NCBI GenBank assembly: GCA_003326195.1
Contig: LXQE01000029.1
Location: 19,074-83,073, forward strand
Reading direction: 5' to 3'
Source: Nostoc punctiforme NIES-2108
Lineage (GTDB): Bacteria; Cyanobacteriota; Cyanobacteriia; Cyanobacteriales; Nostocaceae
Length of the DNA stretch: 64,000 nt
The notes beneath the pieces are model-generated. The model saw only the letters and a list, made by a program, of their open reading frames with translations, made no database searches and was not told the origin of the DNA. A program made the translations under genes and the position numbers. Position 1 is the stretch's first letter, and every line of letters begins with the position of its first letter. This document shows, in pieces, positions 17,251-25,876 of this stretch.

Positions 17251-20200
17251 TTAAGGAGTGGGATAGTTTAGTTTACTGTGTGCCAGTGCCACCACCGCTT
17301 GCACTAACTCTTCTGGATCGAGAGGCTTGGTAACGTGCCGTTGATAGCCACTGGTTATGGCTCGCAGGGAATCCTCAATTCTGGCATAAGCAGTTAAAGC
17401 GATCGCGGGAATCTCTCCCCCTTTTTCGGCAGTTAAAGCGCGGATCTGTTGAATCAGGGAGTAACCATCGACTTCGGGCATTCCAATATCACTGACTAAA
17501 ACATCGGGTTGAAAGGACTCTAGGTTTGCTAAAACTTGTGCCGCAGAGCTAACAGTCAAGACTTTCGCTCCGTATTCAGCAAGCAATACTGTTAATAACT
17601 CACGGGCATCGGCATCATCATCAACTGTGAGAACTCGAATACCCGTGAGTTCGAGTGCTGGTTGTGGCAACTCATCTGGCTGCTTGATTTCCGGTTCAAC
17701 ATTCAGCAATGGCAACTGGACTGTAAAGGTGGCTCCCAAGCCTTCACCTGCACTATCAGCCGTGATGGTGCCGCCGTGAGCCTCAACCAACTGCCGGACG
17801 ATCGCTAATCCCAATCCTAACCCGCCATACTTGCGAGTAATTGAGACATCTTCTTGACGGAATGACTCAAAAATATACGGGAGAAAGTCTGGGTTAATGC
17901 CTTTGCCAGTGTCACTAACGATAATCTGTGCCCGATCTTCAACTCGCTCTAGTCTGGTTTCTACTCGTCCTCCCTTGGGGGTAAACTTGATCGCGTTGGA
18001 AAGTAAATTCCAAACGATCTGTTGCAGGCGGTTAGAATCTCCAGAGACTTGCCCAATATTCGGCAGTACTGGATGCAACAAAATTGATTTAGCAACAGCT
18101 GCTGTACTTACCGTGTCGATCGCAGATTCAATTACAAATGCCAAATTCACGGGAGACGCATCTATGCTGAGTTTGCCGCGCAGGATCTTGGCGACATCGA
18201 GCAAGTCATCAATCAGTTGAGTTTGCAGTTTAGCGTTGCGTTCAATGGTGGCTAAAGCTTCAGCTGTTTTGGTTTCATCAAATTTGCGGGTTTGTAGCAG
18301 TTTTGTCCAACCGAGAATCGGGTTGAGAGGCGATCGCAATTCATGGGAGAGAACGGCGAGAAACTCATCTTTGATCCGATTGGCGCGTTCGGCTTCTGCT
18401 CTGGCTGCTTGCTCTTGGGCAAGGATGCGATTGCGTTCAACTTCTAGTTCCTTTTGATCGTGAATATCTGTGCAGGTGCCAAACCATTTCACTACGTGCC
18501 CCTGTTGGTCTTTTAGCGGCAGTCCCAGTACCAAATGCCAACGGTAGCTGCGATCAGAAGCTCTTTTAAAGCGATATTCGTGGCGATAGCTACTGCCACA
18601 ATCTACAGTATTATTCCACAAGGATTGAGCCGCTTGTATATCGTCTGGATGAACGGCTGATATCCAACCTTGCTCTAAAATCTGTTCAAAGGTCAATCCG
18701 ATATAGTCACACAATCGTTGATTCGCGTAATCGCACGAACCACTGGCATCGCAAGTCCAAACAAGTTGCGGAATCGCCTCTGCTAGGTAGCGGTAGCGTT
18801 CTTCACTTTGCCGTAATTCATCCTCTACCTGTTTGCGATCGGTGATATCTTGCACGTTGCCCAGCATCCGTACTGCATTGCCCGCAGCATCATAAAAAAC
18901 CTTAGCTCTAGCTGCTAACCAGCGAATGCCATCAGGATGTACAATGCGGTAATCAGTTTCATAGTACTCTTGCTGTTGCTGGATGGTGCGGCTCACTATT
19001 TCATTGGCAAAGGTGCGATCGTCTGGGTACAGGAGGCTTAACAACTGTTCAAAGCTGACTTCTTCTGTGGTTGGGTCAAGCCCGAATAGATTGCAGTACT
19101 CTTCAGATATATGAGTGCTGTTGCGGGTAATGTCCCAATCCCATACTCCCGATCGCGTCGCTTTGTACGCCAGTTTCAACCGGGCTTCGTTTTCCTGCAA
19201 TAAGAGTTCTGTCTTTTTACGTTCTGTGATATCTCGTGAAATCAATAAGATTCGTTCTAGTTGCCCGGAAGCATCCAGAATCGGGCTAACGACCACTTCC
19301 CACCATTTGGGAGTGCCTTTTACGGTTGGGCAGTATCCGCGAAAAATGCTGACTTCACCTATTTTAGCGGCAGCTAGTGCCTGCTCTGCCTGTTGCCGAT
19401 AGCCGTCTTCCCATAAACAGAGCCATTCAATATTCAGATAGGGATTTAAGTCGTCAATTTCCATCAAACACAGTCCACCTGTATTCATATACAGCAGCCG
19501 CCCGTCGAGGCTTAATACCTTGATGCAGTCAGAACTACTATCTAAAATACGGTTTTTAAATTCTTCACTCTGGCGCAAATCAAGCTCTGCCTGTTTGCGA
19601 TCGCTGATATCAAAATGGATGCCTGCCATTCGCAGGGGATTGCCCTGTTGATCGCGCAAAACCACTTTTCCGTGATTGGCAATCCATTTCCACTCCCCAG
19701 ACTTGGTTAACATCCGATATTCAAATTTGTAAGACACCGAATCGTCCTGAAGATGGGCATTCAACCGTTCCATCACCCAAACTTTATCGTCAGGATGAAT
19801 CAGTCGCTCCCAACTGTTAAAGTGTCCAGGTAGCTCTCCTTGCTCATATCCCAGCATTTCTAGCCATCGTGAACTTAAATAATCTTCATTGGTAACAATG
19901 TTCCAATCCCATAGACCGCCACCAGAACCTTCCAGTGCCATTTGCAGGCGTTCTTCACTGTCTCGCAGGGCCTGCTCTACCTGTTTGCGATCGCTGATGT
20001 CTTCGGCAATCCCGGCAAACCGATAAATTTCTCCTGTTTCATCTCGCAGGGGAAAGCAGCGATCGTGAACCCAGCGAATACTACCATTGGGTAAAATAAT
20101 CCGATATTCTTCATCAAATTGACCGGCGACAGCTTTTTCATGAAATGCTCTGTCTGTCGATTCTCGATCTTCTGGGTGAATACTATCGACCCATGCTTGT

Positions 20201-21756
20201 TGTCCTTGATACAATTCCTGCGGGTTCAATCCCCACAGTTTTTTATATGCAGGACTGACATAGCTAACTCGATTTTCCGACACCTCTTTGATCCAAAACA
20301 CCGCATCAATATTTTCTGCGAGTTGGCGAAAACGTTCCTCACTCTCACGCAGAGTTTCGGCTGATCGTTTGCGTTCGGTGATATCTAGATCGATACCCGC
20401 CATCTGAATCGGTTGTCCGTGTTGGTCGTAAAATACCTTGCCCTGGCTTAGTGCCCACCGAATTGTACCATTGGGATATACTACCCGAAATTCAATGTCA
20501 TAGTCTTCTCCAGTGGCAACAGCACGATCGACGGCTGTTAGTAGGCGATCGCGATCGTCAGGGTGGACTCGCGCGGCAAACATCTCGAATGAACCGTCAA
20601 ATTCTCCTTGTTCCAGTCCGAATAAGGCTTCCAGGTTATCCGACCAGGAAATTTTTCCCGTCTGGATGTTCCAGTTCCATGTTCCCATCCGAGAGGCTGA
20701 CAGTGCTAATCGTAGCCATTCTTGGCTCTCCCGTAATTCTGCTTCTACTCGTCTGCGATCGGTCAATTCATTCTGTGCCTGCTGATAGAGTTCCGCCTGC
20801 CGAATTGCAATGCCAACTTGAATCGCCAGTTCTTTGAGCAAGTCAATCTCTAAGGGTTGCCACCTTCGAGGAACTGCACAGTTATGAGCAATTAGCAACC
20901 CCCAAAAGTGGTTATCGGAAATAATCGGCACCACCAGATTAGCTTTCACTTGAAACTGAGCCAACAATTCAACGTGGCAGGGATCGATAGTGCTATCCTG
21001 AATATCAAATATTGCCGTTACGTAACCCTGACGATAGCGTTGGATATAGTTCTCGACAAAGGCGATATCGTAGCTGACAGTTTCCGACGGATTCCATGCA
21101 AGGTAGTTCTCCGCGAGGCAGGGATCGTACATAGTGTGGGAGAGCAGCGATTGCCAGTGTCCCCCAACAGATTCTGCTATTACTGTGCCATCACCATCAG
21201 GTTTTAACTGAAAAACCAAGACGCGATCGGTGTGCAGAAATTCTCTCACTTCGGTTACGGTTGTCTGGAGAATTTCATCCAGATTCAGCGATTGGTGAAT
21301 TTTCTGGGTAATATGTGAGACTACGCGCTCTCGTTCAATACGTTGTTGTAGTTGGGTGCGTAGTCGCACTGTTTCAATTGCCCCATTGACTGCTATTTGC
21401 AGCCCTTCTGGGGTGATTTGCTCTTTGACAATATAATCTTGTGCGCCCGCTTTGATCGCCTTAACTGCGATCGCCTCATTGCCCTGCCCGGTGACGACAA
21501 TTACAGGTAGGCAAGGCTGTTGGCTAGATGGTTGCAATTGTGCCAGAAATTCCAGTCCGTCCATGTCGGGCAGTCGATAATCAAGCAACACAGCATCGGG
21601 CTGATGTTGCTGCCAAAGTTCTAGTCCTTGTTGTCCCAGCGTTGCTTCTAGGATAATGTAAGAGGATTCGCGATCGCGCAGCAAATACCGCCGATAGAGT
21701 TCTCGATCTTCTGGGGAATCATCGACAATTAAGAGAGTGCGCTGTTGCTGAGACAT
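17251..21756 (-). CDS. Hybrid histidine kinase, REC-GAF-PASx6-kinase-REC
   Basis: 1501 residues, apparently cytosolic. N-terminal receiver (LLIVDDSPEDRELYRRYLL at the start, phospho-Asp in VLLDYRLPDMDG). A phytochrome-like GAF lies at about 155-330. Six PAS/PAC units run from about 345 to 1100. HisKA follows (LSHELRSPLNPILGW, His1138), then the ATPase domain (DTGKGI, GLGLGLAI) and a C-terminal receiver from about 1373 (Asp1423). The receiver-GAF part matches the 961-residue kinase at 22515-25400, while the kinase-receiver part matches the 1541-residue kinase at 6765-11390. The GAF lacks an obvious bilin Cys-His. The input signal is unknown. Confidence 0.88.
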   Translation of the reverse strand: MSQQQRTLLIVDDSPEDRELYRRYLLRDRESSYIILEATLGQQGLELWQQHQPDAVLLDYRLPDMDGLEFLAQLQPSSQQPCLPVIVVTGQGNEAIAVKAIKAGAQDYIVKEQITPEGLQIAVNGAIETVRLRTQLQQRIERERVVSHITQKIHQSLNLDEILQTTVTEVREFLHTDRVLVFQLKPDGDGTVIAESVGGHWQSLLSHTMYDPCLAENYLAWNPSETVSYDIAFVENYIQRYRQGYVTAIFDIQDSTIDPCHVELLAQFQVKANLVVPIISDNHFWGLLIAHNCAVPRRWQPLEIDLLKELAIQVGIAIRQAELYQQAQNELTDRRRVEAELRESQEWLRLALSASRMGTWNWNIQTGKISWSDNLEALFGLEQGEFDGSFEMFAARVHPDDRDRLLTAVDRAVATGEDYDIEFRVVYPNGTIRWALSQGKVFYDQHGQPIQMAGIDLDITERKRSAETLRESEERFRQLAENIDAVFWIKEVSENRVSYVSPAYKKLWGLNPQELYQGQQAWVDSIHPEDRESTDRAFHEKAVAGQFDEEYRIILPNGSIRWVHDRCFPLRDETGEIYRFAGIAEDISDRKQVEQALRDSEERLQMALEGSGGGLWDWNIVTNEDYLSSRWLEMLGYEQGELPGHFNSWERLIHPDDKVWVMERLNAHLQDDSVSYKFEYRMLTKSGEWKWIANHGKVVLRDQQGNPLRMAGIHFDISDRKQAELDLRQSEEFKNRILDSSSDCIKVLSLDGRLLYMNTGGLCLMEIDDLNPYLNIEWLCLWEDGYRQQAEQALAAAKIGEVSIFRGYCPTVKGTPKWWEVVVSPILDASGQLERILLISRDITERKKTELLLQENEARLKLAYKATRSGVWDWDITRNSTHISEEYCNLFGLDPTTEEVSFEQLLSLLYPDDRTFANEIVSRTIQQQQEYYETDYRIVHPDGIRWLAARAKVFYDAAGNAVRMLGNVQDITDRKQVEDELRQSEERYRYLAEAIPQLVWTCDASGSCDYANQRLCDYIGLTFEQILEQGWISAVHPDDIQAAQSLWNNTVDCGSSYRHEYRFKRASDRSYRWHLVLGLPLKDQQGHVVKWFGTCTDIHDQKELEVERNRILAQEQAARAEAERANRIKDEFLAVLSHELRSPLNPILGWTKLLQTRKFDETKTAEALATIERNAKLQTQLIDDLLDVAKILRGKLSIDASPVNLAFVIESAIDTVSTAAVAKSILLHPVLPNIGQVSGDSNRLQQIVWNLLSNAIKFTPKGGRVETRLERVEDRAQIIVSDTGKGINPDFLPYIFESFRQEDVSITRKYGGLGLGLAIVRQLVEAHGGTITADSAGEGLGATFTVQLPLLNVEPEIKQPDELPQPALELTGIRVLTVDDDADARELLTVLLAEYGAKVLTVSSAAQVLANLESFQPDVLVSDIGMPEVDGYSLIQQIRALTAEKGGEIPAIALTAYARIEDSLRAITSGYQRHVTKPLDPEELVQAVVALAHSKLNYPTP

Positions 21757-22514
21757 TGTGCATTAATTAATCAAGTAGATATTAACCCACCTTCCGCAGG
21801 TTTGCATATAAAATTTGACATTTTTCAAGAAATGCTAAAACCCTTCATTAATGCCAGAATTTTACCATATTTGAGAGAATTTATGGGATCGCTCTTGACA
21901 TCTGTTTGGCGTTAACTTGTTTGATAATTTTAATGTATAATTTTATTCTTGCGTGCTGATCAAATTTATATCATTTTTCCCAGAGAATAATCTATAAATA
22001 TTTACTTACTAATACAAATTATCTATGAAGATAGTAATAGCAATCCTAAATCATAGGGATTAAAATCACTGTAAAGCTTATAATTGGGTGCTTTTAATCT
22101 CCTTATATTCTCACGTTTGAATTCGAATTACTATATCTGATTCATTAGTTATGATTGTGGGCATCTATGTAAAAATCTTAAAACCCTCTTTCTCTCTGCT
22201 CCCTAAACTTTGCAGTCTGAATGATAATTTTTTTACTCAGCATGATATTAGACCAATGGCAGGACATATACAAACTGAATGCGATCGCCGTTATCACAAT
22301 TGCAAATATACTCAATAAGTAAGATAGATATAAGTATCTATGCATAAAAAAAATTAAAGTTTGTAGTAAGGACTTTAGTCCTAGCTTTGGGGACTGAAGT
22401 CCCCACTACAAACTTGTTATTAGGGGTGTTTTAACGGACTTTATATTTAGATATGAGTTTAAAAAAATTAGCTTTTTTTACTATATCTGCGGAATATAAG
22501 TTGAACTATAATTG
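21757..22514. other. AT-rich intergenic region between two kinases
   Basis: 758 bases with no credible ORF. It holds the presumed promoter of the 1501-residue kinase at its left and a palindromic repeat at 22359-22414. The rest is AT-rich single-copy sequence. The right edge is the 3' end of the phytochrome operon. Confidence 0.5.
22359..22414. repeat. Compound palindrome, AGTTTGTAGT ends
   Basis: Outer arms AGTTTGTAGT (22359-22368) and ACTACAAACT (22405-22414) enclose two inner palindromes, one around GGACTTTAGTCC and one around GGGGACTGAAGTCCCC. A sister copy lies at 57787-57845. Confidence 0.85.
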
Positions 22515-25400
22515 CTAATTGTCAGTTTTTGAGAGTTGCTGGGCGATCATCTCCAATAACTGCTTGAGTTTTATCGGCTTGGCTAAGTAGTGGTTTGCGC
22601 CCGCTTCTAGACACCGTTCTAAATCTCCCGGCATGACCAAAGCTGTCAGGGCAATGATCGGAATCGAGTGGGTTTTGGTATCGGCACGAATTTGACGGGT
22701 TGCTTCTAATCCATCCATTTGTGGCATTTGAATATCCATCAAGATGAGATGAGGCTGATGCTGTTTAGCCATTTGCACGGCTTCTAAGCCATTGCGGGCA
22801 AGCATAACCTGAAAATTATATGCCTCCAGGTAACTCATGAGCGTAGTGATGTTGGCTTCATTGTCTTCTGCTAACAAAATTTTGGGGGTTTGGGCTGATT
22901 CGGCCGCAGCAATGACAATGGCAGCTTGTGAGTTGGGCGATTGAACCTTTGCGAAAATCCGGTTCAATGCTTGATAAAACTTTTGTCGCGAGAGAGGTTT
23001 TAAAAGATATTCAGTAGATCCTAACTCTAAGCTGCGCGATCGCTCATCCACTACTGAAATGAGAATAATCGGAATATTCTGAGTCTGGGGATGTGCTTTT
23101 AACTCCCTTAAAACTTCCCACCCAGAACTCTTAGGCAGCAAGATATCCAGCACAATCACATCCGGCTTGACTTGTAGAGCAACTTTCAATACACCTTCCC
23201 CAACTGGGTGAATTACACTAGTTGCGCCTAATTCCGCAAAATATCGTTTAATTTGGTTGGCAGCCACACCGGAATCTTCCACCACTAAAGCTTGTTGGAT
23301 TTCACCTTCGTTCAATGGGGCTTCAGGTAATGGTGAGTCATCTTGTTTAAATAAGGGATGCCACGGCAACATGACACTAAAGCAACTCCCTCGTCCCACC
23401 TCGCTCTCGACGTGGATGCTGCCACCATGTAAATCGACAATACGTTGGATGATCGATAATCCTAGTCTGGTTCCTGTGTAACGTCGTGATAGGGAACTGT
23501 CTAACTGAATAAACGGCTGAAATATCTGGCTCAAATTTTCTGGGGAAATCCCAATTCCGTTATCAGTTACCCGAAATTCAACGGCTTGCTGTGGCGAGTT
23601 CATCTTGACTTCAAACTTAACGCGACCTTCATCGGGCGTAAATTTCACCGCGTTTGTCAACAAATTGACCAACACCTGAAGCAATCTACGTTCATCAGCT
23701 TCGATCTCGGTGATGGTTTGATCGATTTCGCAGGTTAATTGAATTTGTTTTTGTCGAGCTTGTTCTTTAACAAAATTGAGGCTAGATTCACAAACTGAAT
23801 CAAGCGAGACTGGACGTAATTCAATCTCCATCTTGCCTGACTCAATTTTAGATAGGTCTAAAATATCGTTAATCAATGCCAGTAAGTGTTCCCCACTCTG
23901 TTCGATAGTCTTTAAAAACTGGCTTTGTTTCGGGGTTAAGCTACCAAATACTTCCTCCAATAGGGCTTCAGATAATCCGAGAATTGAATTGAGAGGGGTA
24001 CGCAACTCATGACTCATATTTGCCAGAAATTCGTCTTTGAGTCGGGCAGCTCTGGCTAATTCTGCATTGGCTAAACTGACACGCTCACTACTATGACGCA
24101 GTTGGGCTTCTGCCTCCTTCAGCTTGGTAATATCTCGTCCCACAGATTGAAATTCTGTACATTGTCCTTGTTGATTAAATATCATCCGGTTGATCCACTG
24201 AGTCCAGCGAATTTCCCCGTTGATAATGACTCGGTTCTCAATCGTGACGGTGGGATTTTCGGCACTCATAGAGTTTACCAACCGAGTCACCATTTCCCGA
24301 TCCTCTGCAAAAATCACAGGTTGAAAACTCTTACCAATAATTTCCTCTGGTTTTAGCCCAAAGTAACGACAATAAGCACTATTAACAAACTGAATGGTGC
24401 TATCTGGTAAATACCGGGCAATCAATTCTGTTTGATCTTCAACAATGGCACGATAACGGGCTTCACTCTGCTGCTCTAGTTGGGTATAAGCATTAGCTTG
24501 CTGGAGGGCAATTCCCAGGTGAACTGCAAGTTGTTGTAGTAATTCAATTTCCATCGATTGCCACGATCGCGGGGCAGTACAATGATGAGCAATCAAAAGT
24601 CCCCACAATTGGTCATCTCGCAGAATGGGAACAACTAAATTTGCCCATACCTGAAACTCTGCGAGAAATTCCACATGACAGGGAGCAAGACTGCCGTCAT
24701 AAATATCAGATTTTGCCATCACCCGCCCTTGCTGATAGCCTTCTATACAACTTTCGGCAAAGCAAGGGTCATAGATTTTGGCCGACAGGACTGCTCGCCA
24801 TTCTCCGACAACAGATTCGGCGACGACAATGCCATTTACGTCAGAATCTAACTGAAAAACGATGACGCGATCGGTCTGGAGAAACTGGCGCACCTCAGTT
24901 ACAGTGGTTTGGAGAATTTCATCTAGTTCCAGTGATTGGTGGATTTGCTGGCTAATTTGTCTAGTCAATCGTTCTCGTTCAATCTGCTGTTGCAGTTGGG
25001 TACGGATCTGTAGGCTGGCGATTGCTCGATTCATTGCCAGGTGTAACCCTTGCGCGCTAATTTGCCCTTTGACTAGATAATCCTGTGCGCCGGCTTTCAT
25101 CGCCTGAACTGCGATCGCTTCATTGCCCTGTCCTGTTACCATAATCACCGGGAAACATGGCTGTTGCAGGCAGGATTGTAACCGAGCCAGAAATTCCAGT
25201 CCATCCAAATCGGGCAGTCGATAATCAAGTAAAACGACATCTGGCTGGTGTTGCTGCCATAGTTCCAGACCTTGTTTACCCAGTGCCGCCTCTAAAATAG
25301 TATGGGAATACTCCCGATCGCGTAGTAAATACCGCCGATAAAGTTCTCGGTCTTCTGGGGAATCATCGACAATTAAGACAGTGCGCGATCTCTGACTCAT
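22515..25400 (-). CDS. Hybrid histidine kinase, REC-GAF-PAS-kinase-REC-REC
   Basis: 961 residues. N-terminal receiver (VLIVDDSPEDRELYRRYLL, Asp in VVLLDYRLPDLDG), GAF about 155-315 and one PAS about 320-440. HisKA follows (MSHELRTPLNSILGL, His464), then an ATPase domain (N box near 579) and two C-terminal receivers (Asp752 in VIVLDILLP, Asp889 in LILMDIQMP). The G2 box reads YTGTRLGLS instead of the usual GTGLGL, with Arg at about 645. It is the last gene of a three-gene unit: two bases separate it from the Rcp-type regulator, itself overlapping the phytochrome gene. It is therefore a candidate downstream kinase in a light-signalling relay. Confidence 0.88.
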   Translation of the reverse strand: MSQRSRTVLIVDDSPEDRELYRRYLLRDREYSHTILEAALGKQGLELWQQHQPDVVLLDYRLPDLDGLEFLARLQSCLQQPCFPVIMVTGQGNEAIAVQAMKAGAQDYLVKGQISAQGLHLAMNRAIASLQIRTQLQQQIERERLTRQISQQIHQSLELDEILQTTVTEVRQFLQTDRVIVFQLDSDVNGIVVAESVVGEWRAVLSAKIYDPCFAESCIEGYQQGRVMAKSDIYDGSLAPCHVEFLAEFQVWANLVVPILRDDQLWGLLIAHHCTAPRSWQSMEIELLQQLAVHLGIALQQANAYTQLEQQSEARYRAIVEDQTELIARYLPDSTIQFVNSAYCRYFGLKPEEIIGKSFQPVIFAEDREMVTRLVNSMSAENPTVTIENRVIINGEIRWTQWINRMIFNQQGQCTEFQSVGRDITKLKEAEAQLRHSSERVSLANAELARAARLKDEFLANMSHELRTPLNSILGLSEALLEEVFGSLTPKQSQFLKTIEQSGEHLLALINDILDLSKIESGKMEIELRPVSLDSVCESSLNFVKEQARQKQIQLTCEIDQTITEIEADERRLLQVLVNLLTNAVKFTPDEGRVKFEVKMNSPQQAVEFRVTDNGIGISPENLSQIFQPFIQLDSSLSRRYTGTRLGLSIIQRIVDLHGGSIHVESEVGRGSCFSVMLPWHPLFKQDDSPLPEAPLNEGEIQQALVVEDSGVAANQIKRYFAELGATSVIHPVGEGVLKVALQVKPDVIVLDILLPKSSGWEVLRELKAHPQTQNIPIILISVVDERSRSLELGSTEYLLKPLSRQKFYQALNRIFAKVQSPNSQAAIVIAAAESAQTPKILLAEDNEANITTLMSYLEAYNFQVMLARNGLEAVQMAKQHQPHLILMDIQMPQMDGLEATRQIRADTKTHSIPIIALTALVMPGDLERCLEAGANHYLAKPIKLKQLLEMIAQQLSKTDN

Positions 25401-25402
25401 GA

Positions 25403-25876
25403 CTAATCCTTGGAATAATCAGGCAGTGTCGTCACTTCAAACCAATATTCCACAAGCATCTGAATATCTCGTTTCAGTTGAGTAAAATTGATTGGCTTAA
25501 CAATGTAGCTGTTGACACCATATTGATAGCATACTTCAATATCTTTAGGATTGTTAGAGGTAGTAAACACCACCACCGGAATCATCTTCAAGTTGTCATC
25601 CTGTTTAATTCGGCGTAACACTTCTCTTCCATCGGTTCCGGGCAGATTCAAGTCAAGCACAATCAAGCCGGGACGGGGCGCACTCTGGCGCTCCACATAA
25701 CTGCCAGTGCGATAAAGAAACGCCAAGGCTTGTTCCCCATTTACACACCTTTGAATAGCGATCGCAATGGTAGAACGCCCTAGAAATCTTTGCAGTGCCT
25801 CAAAGTCTTCGTTGCTATCCTCGACAATTAAAAGTAGTGGCGTTTCCTGGATCGGGAAGGCTGAAATCCGATTCAT
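25403..25876 (-). CDS. rcp: Rcp-type single-domain response regulator
   Basis: 157 residues, one receiver domain and no output domain. Acidic residues in LLIVEDSNED, phospho-Asp75 in LIVLDLNLPGTDG, Thr/Ser in VVVFTTSNNP and Lys in YIVKPINF are all present. The extended C-terminus and PGTDG loop are typical of Rcp1 partners of cyanobacterial phytochromes. Its ATG overlaps the end of the phytochrome gene by four bases (ATGA), so it should be the cognate acceptor. The hybrid kinase follows two bases downstream. Confidence 0.92.
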   Translation of the reverse strand: MNRISAFPIQETPLLLIVEDSNEDFEALQRFLGRSTIAIAIQRCVNGEQALAFLYRTGSYVERQSAPRPGLIVLDLNLPGTDGREVLRRIKQDDNLKMIPVVVFTTSNNPKDIEVCYQYGVNSYIVKPINFTQLKRDIQMLVEYWFEVTTLPDYSKD

